64,000 nt of DNA. Source: Closterium sp. Naga37s-1. Taxonomy: Eukaryota > Streptophyta > Zygnematophyceae > Desmidiales > Closteriaceae. The stretch is from NCBI GenBank assembly GCA_947471745.1, contig CANJKZ010000775.1, positions 379,501-443,500 on the forward strand. The letters are read 5' to 3'. The notes beneath the pieces are model-generated. The model was not told the origin of the DNA and did not search any database. It worked only from the letters and a program-made list of their open reading frames with translations. Within the stretch, counting starts at the first letter, position 1; the number at the start of each line of letters is the position of its first letter. Shown here one piece after another: positions 47,301 through 55,300 of this stretch. The translations under genes were made by a program, and so were the position numbers.

Positions 47301-50025
47301 CCCTGCAGGCCCAGCCAGTCCCCCTCCCTGCATGGCTTCCATCTGTACGACTGTGGCGGGGGGCGCGTGCCCCCCTGCCCTGTGCGCCATGCGCGCTTTG
47401 AGCGCAAAGCCGCTGGTGTGGTGGGGGAACGGGAAAAGGGGAAGAGGATTCTTAGGCGCCTAAAAAATCGCCTGCCCTGTGCGTCATGCGCGCACTGAGC
47501 ACAAAGCCCCTGGGATGGGTGGTGAGGGGAAGGGAAGAGAGGGAAGAGCAATGAGGGGGAACGGAGCACGGAGGAGGAGCGTGGAAGGGAAGCGAGATGG
47601 AACAGCGAGCCAGGCAAGATGCTCTATAAGCGAAGAGGAGGAGCAAAAGTCAGCGGCAATCATGCTGCCCGGCGCACAGAGGTGTATTGGTCAGGAAGTA
47701 GAGAAGCAGGCAGGCATGCCGCATAACTTTGGGAGCAGCACGCAGCACTCTGGGAGTGGCAGGCGGCACTGACCCGAGGAGGAGCACGGTGAGGGCGAGC
47801 AGCAGCTTGGGCAGGTGTCGCAGCAGCGGGGGCAGTGCGGATCGCACCCACTTGAGTGCATCCTCCACCTCGTGCCCGTCCGCTGAGAAGAAGGACGCTG
47901 AGAAGAACTGGGATGACTTTTTGGTGGGTGATGCAGAGGAGGAGGAAGAGGAGGAAGAGGAGGACGAAGAGGAGGAGGGTGACTTGGAAGATGGAGCGGA
48001 GGAGGGGCCAGCAGGAGGAGTGGCAGTGGCTTCATCTGAGCCGGGGACTGCTGAAGCGGATGTGGCAACAGCTGTTAGTTCCTCCACCTCCTCCTCCTCG
48101 CTTCCGGCCTCCCCCCCATCGCCCTTAATCACATCTGCAGCACCCGTGCCTGCCAGGCCGCTGGGTCCCAGATCAGCCTCCCCTCTTCCCTTCACCCCGT
48201 CCGTCACTCCATCCTTCCTCGCGTCCTTCTCTCCCTCACTGACCACCGCAGTCCGCCCTCCATCCGCCACTGCCCCCTCCTCCCCTCCAGCCTTCGCCCC
48301 CTTCTTCCCCTTTCCCTCTGCCTTCCCCACCGTCTCTGCAACAACCACCCCCAAAATCGCCTTCTCCTCCCCTTCCTTCACATTCACCCCCTCCGGATTA
48401 GACTCACTGCTAAACTCACTAGCCACTTCCCTATCCGCATCCCTACCAGCCTCCCTTTCAGAGTCCTTGTCAGAGTCCCTGTCGGAGTCGCTATCGGAGT
48501 CAGTGGTGGGCATGCCAGCAGCGGCCCGTCCGCCCTTCACAGTGGCGCGCAGTGCTGCTGACACCCCCGCCACTTCGCTTGCCAGCAGCGTCGCCTTCTC
48601 CGCGGCTAGCTTTGCTGCCTCCGCCTCCGCCTGGATAGGGGGGAAATGGGTGGCGGAGGAAATAGGGAGGAAGTAGTGACGCAGAGAGGTGATGAGGGTG
48701 AGTTCTTGGCAGGGGATCCAGTTCTTACCACTAGACTGCACTGCATCCCCCTTGCCCCATACACACCTTGGCGATATCAGTAACCAGTTTCTCCGCCCTC
48801 GCCAGCGCCTTGGCGGCCTCCGCCACGCTCTGAGTCGCCTCCAGCTCGAACGCCACCGCCCTCTCCGCCACGCCCATGCGCTCCCCCACCTCCTCCTCCG
48901 CCTGCCCCGCGCGCGCCCTTGCCTCCCCCGCCGCTGCCACCAGCGCGGACGCCTCCTCCTGCGCCCTCACCCGCCTTCCAGTTGCTTGCGCGGCTGCCTC
49001 CGTCCGCGTTCTCAGCTCCGCCTCTCGCCGCGCCAGCTCCTCGCGCACCTCCTGCACTAAGCTAACCACGCCCGACCGCAAGCTTTCCCCCTCCTTAACC
49101 CCCTGTTCCGCCATCCCCGCTATCCCCGCCTCCACTGCCTGTTGCTGCGCCTCCGCCGCCACCAGCACCTCCGCCTGCTCGTGAAACGCCACGTCAGCCT
49201 GCCGCAGCGCATCCTGCGCCAGCGCTTCCTCCGCCAGCTCCGCCTCCACCTGCGCCATTGCGGCATCCGCGGCGGCTTCCGCCTTAGCGGCGGCGTCGGA
49301 AATCTCTATGGCGCGTTCCGCCACCCTGCGCGCCTCCTCCTCCGTCTCTACGGTCCGCGCGCACGCCTTTTCCAGCTCCGCCTCCGCTGCGCGCAGCAGC
49401 TCGCGGAGCTTATCCAGCGCGGATGAACCCCCGCTACCGCTGCTTCCTCCGCCGCCGCTGCTGCTGCTGCTACTGGAGGTTTTGGTGCGCGCCTTGGGCT
49501 CAACGGCGGGTGATCCTGGATTGACGGGAGAAGTTCCGCACGACGCAGTGATGCACACGATCGTAAACGTCCCGAAGATCCGCGAGGGAAGAGAAATTGT
49601 GCGAGTTGTATGGAGTCTAACTCGAAGAGGTCAACGTTAACGTCGAGAGGGACGGACACTGGGTACCTACCTTGGGAAGCCGAGCTCGCTGATTCCGCCG
49701 CCACATCGACCGCCTCGGCCGAGGCCGAATAATCGACTCCGCCATCGCCGTCAGCAGCTGCACGCACGGGGACGTGCTGACGTGGACGAGTGGATCGAGA
49801 GTTCGGTGCTGGTGCTGATGTGAGTGTTGCTGCGGACGGGAAGGCGGTACGAGCGATCTGCGAGCTTAAGCGACGATCGACGGCGCTGTGCGACGCAATG
49901 TGACCGTGCGAAGAGGAATTGGAGGCATTGCGGCGACGAGCGCGTTGCGAGGGTCGTGGCGTCGCGAGGAACGATCGTGCTGTTTCGGACGCGCTGACCG
50001 AACCCGCGAGACTAACGGGATGCAT
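40993..50025 (-). CDS. KEA: Plastid K+/H+ efflux antiporter, KEA1/KEA2 type, 3' end missing
   Basis: This is a CPA2-family K+/H+ antiporter with an N-terminal coiled coil, known in plants to act in the chloroplast inner envelope. Eighteen exons join without a phase error (minus strand, 5' to 3'): 50025-49671, 49515-48767, 48630-47774, 47412-47148, 46873-46783, 46599-46463, 46042-45983, 45737-45618, 45443-45375, 44954-44892, 44640-44548, 44130-44026, 43488-43417, 43104-43048, 42742-42533, 41745-41596, 41315-41262, 41118-40993. They give 1,211 codons. Family members usually continue about 130-200 residues further, through the rest of the TrkA-N domain and a short tail, and that part is absent from the window. 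The start at 50025 is chosen because it opens a Ser/Ala/Arg-rich transit-like peptide. Exon edges come from GT-AG sites, phase agreement and family resemblance; the assignment of family is firm, single edges less so. Confidence 0.93.
41675..42153 (-). repeat. 136-bp tandem array of KEA exon 16 acceptor edge
   Basis: The 5' half of exon 16, its acceptor and neighbouring intron occur four times with an exact 136-bp period. Acceptor-adjacent first exon bases are 41745, 41881, 42017 and 42153, and the start of the shared exon-intron junction motif is at 41675, 41811, 41947 and 42083. Only the copy at 41745 continues into the full exon (AVGQLIASRF...). Each of the other three breaks after MAITPWLA into intron sequence and would shift frame if it were read through. 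The transcriptionally first copy (42153) has a different polypyrimidine context. Confidence 0.93.
42353..42452 (-). pseudogene. Shadow copy of KEA exon 15 3' end
   Basis: On the minus strand this repeats the end of exon 15 (AGMGRLFGLSPVAA...APGGEFAF...GEAVSK) and its donor, 180 bp downstream of the true exon end at 42533. About 17 nt between two GCTGCT motifs are missing, which breaks the frame, and there are several substitutions. The donor is GTGCGT where the real one is GTGAGC. It lies in the intron before exon 16 and is probably spliced out. Confidence 0.85.
42743..43047. repeat. KEA intron 14 with a 40-bp duplication and a GGCGC palindrome
   Basis: The intron holds AGAATTCGCGCAGGGG twice, at 42881 and 42921. 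The second copy is followed at 42939-42958 by an imperfect 20-bp palindrome, CTTTTCAGGC next to GCTTCAAAAG. No coding sequence is seen. The palindrome resembles those at two exon-duplication junctions elsewhere in the window. Confidence 0.7.
43758..43950 (-). pseudogene. Two shadow copies of KEA exon 12 3' end
   Basis: The last part of exon 12, NTLLVVLGTSVLTAR, with its splice donor is repeated twice in the following intron. The copies end at 43906 and 43758, while the true exon ends at 44026. The donors read GTGAGG and GTAAGA. The two copies carry synonymous or near-synonymous changes relative to the true exon and are preceded by unrelated C-rich sequence, so neither can replace exon 12. Confidence 0.87.
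44208..44396 (-). pseudogene. Two shadow copies of KEA exon 12 5' end (133-bp period)
   Basis: The acceptor and first half of exon 12 (LLRPMYRSMAENHNAEI) occur at 44263 and 44396, spaced exactly 133 bp from each other and from the true acceptor edge at 44130. Both copies lose exon identity after AEI. The same exon therefore has partial copies on both its 5' and 3' sides. Splicing must skip two upstream acceptors to make the conserved protein. Confidence 0.9.
44955..45374. repeat. KEA intron 9 with a 14-bp minisatellite
   Basis: The 420-bp intron between the exons encoding the Q and D of the FQ-D pair contains about 4.5 copies of a 14-bp repeat, CATGGCACATGGCG, between about 44960 and 45022. 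The rest is unremarkable, with short GGGAT and CATGCAAG runs. No gene is seen in it. Confidence 0.85.
46237..46292 (-). pseudogene. Shadow copy of KEA exon 6 3' end
   Basis: On the minus strand this reads as LAEFGVVFLMFNISLE followed by the donor GTCAGT, a close copy of the end of exon 6 (true end 46463). It lies 226 bp downstream, in the next intron. One Gly-to-Ser change (NIGLE to NISLE) and a few base changes separate it from the real exon. Confidence 0.88.
46301..46390. repeat. 20-bp minisatellite in KEA intron 6
   Basis: About 4.5 copies of a 20-bp unit, CCTCCCATGTCACTCACCYG, lie between the shadow copy and the true end of exon 6. The variable base alternates T, C, T, C, so the array is in effect a 40-bp dimer repeat. 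Each unit contains a donor-like CAYGTSA on one strand but no coding sequence. Confidence 0.9.
47448..47467. repeat. GGCGCC-centred palindrome at a duplication junction
   Basis: The perfect core TTAGGCGCCTAA (47452-47463) is extended by further A/T pairing outside one mismatch. It lies immediately between the shadow and true copies of the start of KEA exon 4. Confidence 0.8.
47465..47509 (-). pseudogene. Shadow copy of KEA exon 4 5' end
   Basis: On the minus strand an acceptor CCCAG is followed by sequence reading GFVLSARMTHRAG. This copies the true exon 4 start (GFALKARMAHRAG, first base 47412), 97 bp upstream of it. The copy ends exactly at the palindrome centred on 47457/47458. Confidence 0.85.
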
Positions 50026-51160
50026 TGCGATAACGTAGCTTCGCCCTTAGGAGACTGCGTCGCATACGACGGAGGATCGAGGGAAAAAAGACGGAACGCT
50101 GCACATGAACTGGCTAATGATCAGCCAAGTTCCTGAGCATGGCGTGGCGGCTCCCTAGCAGCAATCGCTCTGAAAAATAAGTGGCTAAAAAAAACTCCCA
50201 AGGTTAGAGGATCAAGCGAGCAGCAGCGCCAACTCCCTCGTGGATAGTTGTGCCAATGCAGCAGCGCACTGGCTGGTGATCATGCTGACGGGGCAGCAGA
50301 AGGCGAAAAGCAACGAGCCACGCTGACGGGCAGGGATTGGCTGGGCGGAACCGTGGCTGGATGGCGGCACGAATGAACACACGCGAGGGGAATATGCCGA
50401 ACGCGGAATAAACTGAAGCCTTTTAGTAATGTCGGCAAGTTTGCTTCACATTCGTACGTATATCGCTGTTTACGATAACTCGCTGCGCTGTATACTCGGT
50501 TCCCAGCACGAGGTGCATGGTAGCGAGTATGACTCGTCGCCACTCTTCCTGAAGTCTCCATTGTTCCACAGCTTCTGTCAATTCCACCGCTCGGTGTTCC
50601 ATTCCATGTACCGGTACGGCCCATAACCTTCGAATCCCACGCGGCGGAGCCCTGTTTGCGTCCAACCGACACGCAGAGCAGCAATATCACGGCGCTCCTC
50701 CGTTTAAAGCATTGGTTGCCATTCGACGTTCTCCCCGAGCGGAGAAGAATTTCAGACCGCTTTTAGGGAACGAGACCCTAGGAGCACCTGAGTGCGGTAG
50801 CAGCGGATTGCAGTAGCGCCTATCGCGTCAGCAAGCGCAGCCCTTGGTCGCTCCGTCGTATCCCGCGGTTCACCTCGCGGCCCGCTTCCCGGCCTCCATG
50901 GTACACCAGTTAACGGCGACGCTCGTTACTCCCCTCCTCGCGCTGAAGCGTCGCTCCACGACGCCAGGCGTCCGCGAATTTATTTTGTTAATTTCCGAGC
51001 CCACTTCCTCTTTTCCTTATCCTCCCAGCGTCCCCACCCCTCCAGGCCGTTCCTTAAGTGTTCCCCCTTCCGTCCCCTCTTCCCCTCCTTCTCTCGTCTC
51101 CGCGTTCGCTCTTCCTCCCCCCCCCTTCTCCCCCCTCCAACACCGGACCGCCGCCAGTCG
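50026..51160. promoter_or_regulatory. Divergent intergenic region between KEA and elongin-B-like gene
   Basis: This 1,135-bp spacer must contain the 5' UTRs and promoters of both divergently transcribed genes. I see no convincing TATA box or conserved element and no RNA gene. The half nearer the elongin-B-like gene (about 51010-51150) is very C/T-rich on the plus strand, ending in long CCCCTTCTCCCC-type runs, which could be a 5' UTR or a 5' intron. Open frames here look accidental. Confidence 0.5.
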
Positions 51161-52064
51161 ATGTACGTGCGGGCCAAGCGGCGGGCGACCACCTACTTCC
51201 TCTACTGCGAGCCTTCGCAGAAGGTGCTGCAGGTGAAGCAGAACCTGGAGGTGCTGTGCGGACAGGCGGCGGGCGACATTCGGCTCGTGCTGCTGCACAG
51301 CAACGCCACGCTTGACGACAACAGATCGCTCGCAGAGCAGCGGGTAAGACTTTTGAGGCGCCTCAAAAGGTGCTGCAGGTGAAGCAGAACCTGTAGGCGG
51401 CGGGCAACATTACGCTCGTTCTGCTGCACAGCAGCGCCACGCTCGACGACAACCGAACGCTGGCGGAGCAGCGGGTAAGGAGGACGCGGAATCAGGGTAG
51501 GGAAGGGTAGTCAGCACTCGTGCTGCCCTGCATCACACAACTGACTTTTACTCTGTGCATCCCCATGTGCTTTTCCATGTGCTCAAAACACAGTTCCTAT
51601 CCATGCCCCATGCATCCATGTGTCCATGCCCCATGCATCCATGTGTCCATGCCCCATGCATCCATGTGTCCATGCCCCATGCATCCATGTGTCCATGCCC
51701 CATGCATCCATGTGTCCATGCCCCATGCATGCATGTGGCAGGTGGAGAATGATGCAGTGGTGGCACTCACATACCGCCTCTCAGGTCCGCCTCTCCCCTT
51801 GCCGCCTTCTCACTCACGCCATTATCTTTTCCGTCTGTTCTCAAGGATCCAGCTTCTGTTACCGTACCTTGCCGCCCCACTGGTCCACCTTTCCTCCAAC
51901 ACTTGCCAATATCCCTACCCCCCTCACTCCCCACTCCCTCTGTGTGCCTGCCTATGCGCCTGCTGCCCTGTCTGCCTGTGTGTGTGCATGCAGACGACGA
52001 GTGGGAGCCGGTGTGCATAGACAAACCTGATGATGGCGCAGCAGACATGGACCACATGGGCTGA
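51161..52064 (+). CDS. ELOB: Elongin-B-like ubiquitin-fold protein
   Basis: Three exons (51161-51343, 51742-51784, 51994-52064) encode 98 residues in one frame with GT-AG introns. The start MYVRAKRRATTYF is the first Met of the ubiquitin-like fold. Residues 1-75 match the elongin-B pattern: basic first strand, KVLQVKQNLEVL helix, RLVLL strand, LDDNRSLAEQ and VENDAVVALTYRL. The tail DDEWEPVCIDKPDD matches the short acidic plant elongin-B tail. Elongin B pairs with elongin C in cullin-RING ubiquitin ligases and in the elongin transcription complex; that role is inferred from family. The usual length is about 100-120 residues, so the protein appears complete. It converges on the PITP gene, with 312 bp between stop codons. 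The donor of exon 2 (GTCCGC) is weak but gives the right phase. Confidence 0.85.
51350..51369. repeat. Perfect 20-bp palindrome CTTTTGAGGCGCCTCAAAAG
   Basis: Each half is the exact reverse complement of the other. It starts six bases after the exon 1 splice junction and ends where the shadow copy of exon 1 begins. Confidence 0.95.
51367..51474 (+). pseudogene. Shadow copy of elongin-B-like exon 1 3' half
   Basis: This repeats KVLQVKQNL...AAGNITLVLLHSSATLDDNRTLAEQR plus a donor (GTAAGG), 131 bp downstream of the true exon end. Fifteen bases that should encode part of EVLCGQ are lost and a TAG at 51394-51396 interrupts the frame. If included in an mRNA it would truncate the protein. The perfect palindrome abuts its left end. 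Confidence 0.93.
51601..51728. repeat. 24-bp minisatellite in elongin-B-like intron 1
   Basis: About five copies of CCATGCCCCATGCATCCATGTGT start at 51601, 51625, 51649, 51673 and 51697. They end in the CATGCATGCATGTGGCAG run that forms the acceptor of exon 2. The period of 24 is a multiple of three, so it opens a frame on both strands, but there is no sign it is coding. Confidence 0.92.
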
Positions 52065-52193
52065 CTGACTTGTGTGCTTGCTTGCCATGAAATGAGAGGC
52101 TTTTATATTCCCTCTGTGGCCGACCTTAGCTGATTATTTAGGGCTAGTCAGGTGGTGGAAAGTTGGGAAGGGAATATAGGGGAGACATGAAGC

Positions 52194-52202
52194 TGTAATA
52201 AA
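52194..52202 (+). terminator. Poly(A) signal of the elongin-B-like gene
   Basis: TGTAATAAA contains both the TGTAA signal known from green algae and the AATAAA signal. It lies 130 bp after the stop codon at 52064. Confidence 0.6.
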
Positions 52203-52310
52203 GCTCCCTTGCTCCTTTCACCACCACACTGCGATATATGTAGGGGAACAAATTATCTTTATATAGGGAGAGCAGAGCACACTATGCAATGCAATTATTG
52301 GTAATATATA

Positions 52311-52316
52311 ATTACA
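52311..52316 (-). terminator. Poly(A) signal of the PITP gene
   Basis: Read on the minus strand this is TGTAAT, 61 bp beyond the PITP stop codon at 52377. The 3' ends of the two convergent genes would then not overlap. Confidence 0.5.
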
Positions 52317-52358
52317 CAAGGGACTTGCTGAAAGTGAAACATTTGTTTCAAGGACTGT

Positions 52359-52393
52359 CCCTCTGCGGCTTCATGACTAACCCTCTGCGGCTT
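52359..52393. repeat. Small direct repeat over the PITP stop codon
   Basis: CCCTCTGCGGCTT occurs at 52359 and again at 52381, so the last coding bases (AAEG plus stop) are partly duplicated just beyond the stop. Confidence 0.75.
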
Positions 52394-55300
52394 TGCCCTT
52401 GGCCTTGGGGCTATCTTCCAAGTCAGCTTCACTGCTGTCTGCGTCATCATGGATCCCGTCCACCTCAGCTTTACTCTCATCCTCGTTGTACTCATCTGGT
52501 GCCACCTTGTTGTTGAGAGCAAGATTCTGCAGCAACGAGAAAGGCCAGGGAGGGAGGGGGGGACAAATTACACGAACTTATGCATTGTGAACCCAACAAG
52601 TGAATGGAGGGACTGTCGCTCGCTCAGTAAACTGTCTGTAAAGCAAATATGACTGTTATCATTACCGCACTGCACTCTGTGCATGGCCTCAATGGACTAC
52701 CACAGAGCAGCAGTACACCTTGCGCATGGACGTCTCAATGGGAGGAAATGTACCCACGTTGCGCATGGCTTCGATGCTGTCTTTTTCAATGCGGCGCACA
52801 TCGTCCATTGTGAGCTCAAACCACTCGTCCATGCAATTGCAACACTACACCTTTTGCACATCTGTTTGAACCTCTTTAACGGAGGAGGAAGGGCACCTTG
52901 CGCATAGCCTCGATGTTGTCCTTCTCAATGCGGCGCACATCGTCCATTGTGAGCTCACACCACTCGTCCATCCACCCGTACATCTTCCTATGGCCCTCCA
53001 GAAATAATGCCCTCTCTCCCTGCTCGCCCAGTAGGGGAAGGGGGAAGAGGAGAGGGGAGGAGAGGAAAGGGAGAGGAAAGGGAGAGGAAAGGAGAGGGGA
53101 GGAGCGGTAAGGATAGCAAAAAGAGAAGAGAGGAAGGAGAGAACATAAGCAAACATGAGGCCAGCCATCGACATGTTACCTTGAATGCAATAGCAATGCA
53201 CAGAGAGCATGATATGAGAAGCATGTGGTTCTTCGTCAGACAAACTAGCAATCACAGCGAGGTGTGCGAGCGAGATGCAACTGGGAGGGGTGGTGGGAAA
53301 GAGCTTACAGCCAGTACAAATAGCTCTAGCCTCTTGCCGAAGCCCCAATAGGGTGCGTCCACCGTGACCATCTTGTATGCCGTCATCACCGGCTCACATG
53401 CCTCCTGCTCCCCACCACGCCAGTGTGTCACACCCCAGGGGGAAGGGAGCGGGTGAGGGCAGGGCAGGGGAGTGGATACGGGAATGGGGAGAGGGAAGGG
53501 GACATGGGAGAGGCAGGGAGGGGGGGGATGTTGGGGGAGCAAACGGATTTTGGTCTCAGGAAGCTGGATGCATGATGGGGCACGCACAGGTGCAGAAGAC
53601 GGCTTGCCAAGAGAAATCCTTTTAGTGACATGCACTGATCGAGGAAGGAGGAAGAGGCCACTCGGCAACACAGCACAGCACCGACCTGCCAGCCTGGAGC
53701 GAGGGGGCCGCGCTTGGCTTTGGGGAGGGCGAGCTTGGAGGGGTCGACTCCGGACTTGGCGATGAGGCGCGTCCACATGTCGCGCTCGTGGCTCGCTATG
53801 TCCACCCTCTCCACCTTGCGCTGCTTCACCTGCTCCTCGCTTAGACCCAGCGCCTGCAGGGGAAGAGGAGGGGGGACGGAGGGAAAATCAGGAGAGATTT
53901 AAGGGGGAGAGTGAGAGTGCGAGAGTGGCATCTCTGAGTCCACATGTCCCGCTCATGGCTCGCTATGTCCACCCTCTCCACCTTGCGCTGCTTCACCTGC
54001 TCCTCACTTAGGCCCAGCGCCTGCAGGGAGGAAAGGGGATGGGGGAAAGACGGGAAGGCGGAGGAGGGAGATAAGGAAAGATAGAAACAAGGAAAGTGGG
54101 AGAAGGAATAAGATAAGGAGAAGAGGAGGGAAACGGAGGAATGAGTGCACCATATATTAAAATCATTTTGTCGCTTCGTATGCTGCTGGACCTCCCATGG
54201 CTCGTATGCCATTCCTCATGCATCAACACCCACGCGTACCATCCATCATGCATAAAAATCAACCATCCCTCCCCGCCATGCCGTCCCCCGATGGCCCCCC
54301 GCCAAGCCTCCCCGTCCCTCCCTGTGCCTCCCTGCCATCCCACCCTCCCTACCCTGCTTGCCATGCCTCCCACACATGCGGACTCACGTTTTCGGAGTCG
54401 CCTCTGTCGGCGAGGTGTATGGACTCGATGGTGATGGAGAACTTGGTCAGGTACGGGCACTGCGGGTGAGAGGGGCGCGCATGGGGTGTGGCATGGGGAC
54501 GGGGGCAGCACGGTCGAGAACTTGGTGAGGTAGGGGATGCAGGGGTGCATGCGCATGGGATGTGACATGGGACGGGGACCAGGTGAGGGGTGTGGCATGG
54601 GGTGTGGCATGAGGCGTGGGATGGGGTGCGGCAAGGGGACAGGGCCACTGTAATGGAGTACAGGCATTGCGGGACAGGGGGTGCGCATTGGACAGGCGGT
54701 AACAGGCAGCAGCGCAAGAGCTCCAGAACATACCTTGAGCACTGATGTTCGATGGTGGGAGCAGGCGCCAATAGCCGGACGCGTGAAGGAAGCGAGAGAA
54801 ATGGGAGGGAGGGAGAAAAGGGAGAACGTTTGGAAGGGGGAGTGGGTGATTATGCATGCAATGAGCGTTCTCGATGGGAAAAAGCTCTTCATATTCCAAC
54901 CTTTACACGACACTACTCGTCTCCTGTTTTCCTGCTTCCTCCTCACCTGTTTTGCTGCGCGAGAGCTACCTGTGTTGCTGCGCGAGAGCTACCTGTTCTG
55001 CCTCTGCGCCGCACCTGTTTTGCTGCGCGGATACGCATTCCAGTTCTGCTCCTCGAGGCAGAGCGCGCCGTGCGGGGCGAGCGCGCGGAGCCACGCGGGC
55101 GCCTTGCTGTGGAAGTGGTAGACGACGTGCGCCATGTGGCCCGCGCCCATGCGCTCGTCGCTGAACGGCTGCGACGCCACCACCTCCACGCCCTCGCTGC
55201 CGCGCGTGTTCTCCATCTGCATGCGCGACCGCATGTACGCCTGCCCTATGCGGTACTGCCAGGGAGGGGGGAAATGCGGGAGGGATGGAGCGTGTGGAGG

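Larger units (their letters stand above)
47148..50025 (-). other. KEA N-terminal region: transit peptide, coiled coil, acidic linker
   Basis: Exons 1-4 cover residues 1-742. Residues 1 to about 80 are rich in Ser, Ala and Arg with few acidic residues, as in a chloroplast transit peptide. Residues about 135-400 are Ala/Glu-rich heptad-like sequence (for example EEARRVAERAIEIS), fitting the long coiled coil known in KEA1 and KEA2. Residues about 405-610 form a low-complexity linker containing an SDSDSDRDSD acidic run and a run of 14 Ser near 47935-47976. A hydrophobic stretch, LLLALTVLLLG, ends exon 3. Exon 4 holds a Gln/Pro/Ala-rich segment ending in ALIDKLPRHE, which resembles the helix that leads into the antiporter domain in plant KEAs. 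Confidence 0.8.

Noticed and set aside
47729-48676. 315-codon plus-strand frame
   Set aside because: It is antisense to KEA exon 3. The minus-strand reading is in phase with its neighbours and continues the N-terminal region; the plus reading is low-complexity Ser/Pro/Glu.
48876-49640. Plus-strand Ser/Ala-rich frames
   Set aside because: They mirror the Ala/Glu coiled coil of KEA exon 2 on the minus strand and have no splice partners.
51520-52030. Open frames over the 24-bp repeat (HASMCPCP periodicity)
   Set aside because: The repeat period of 24 keeps a frame open automatically, and the region is the intron between two well-supported exons.
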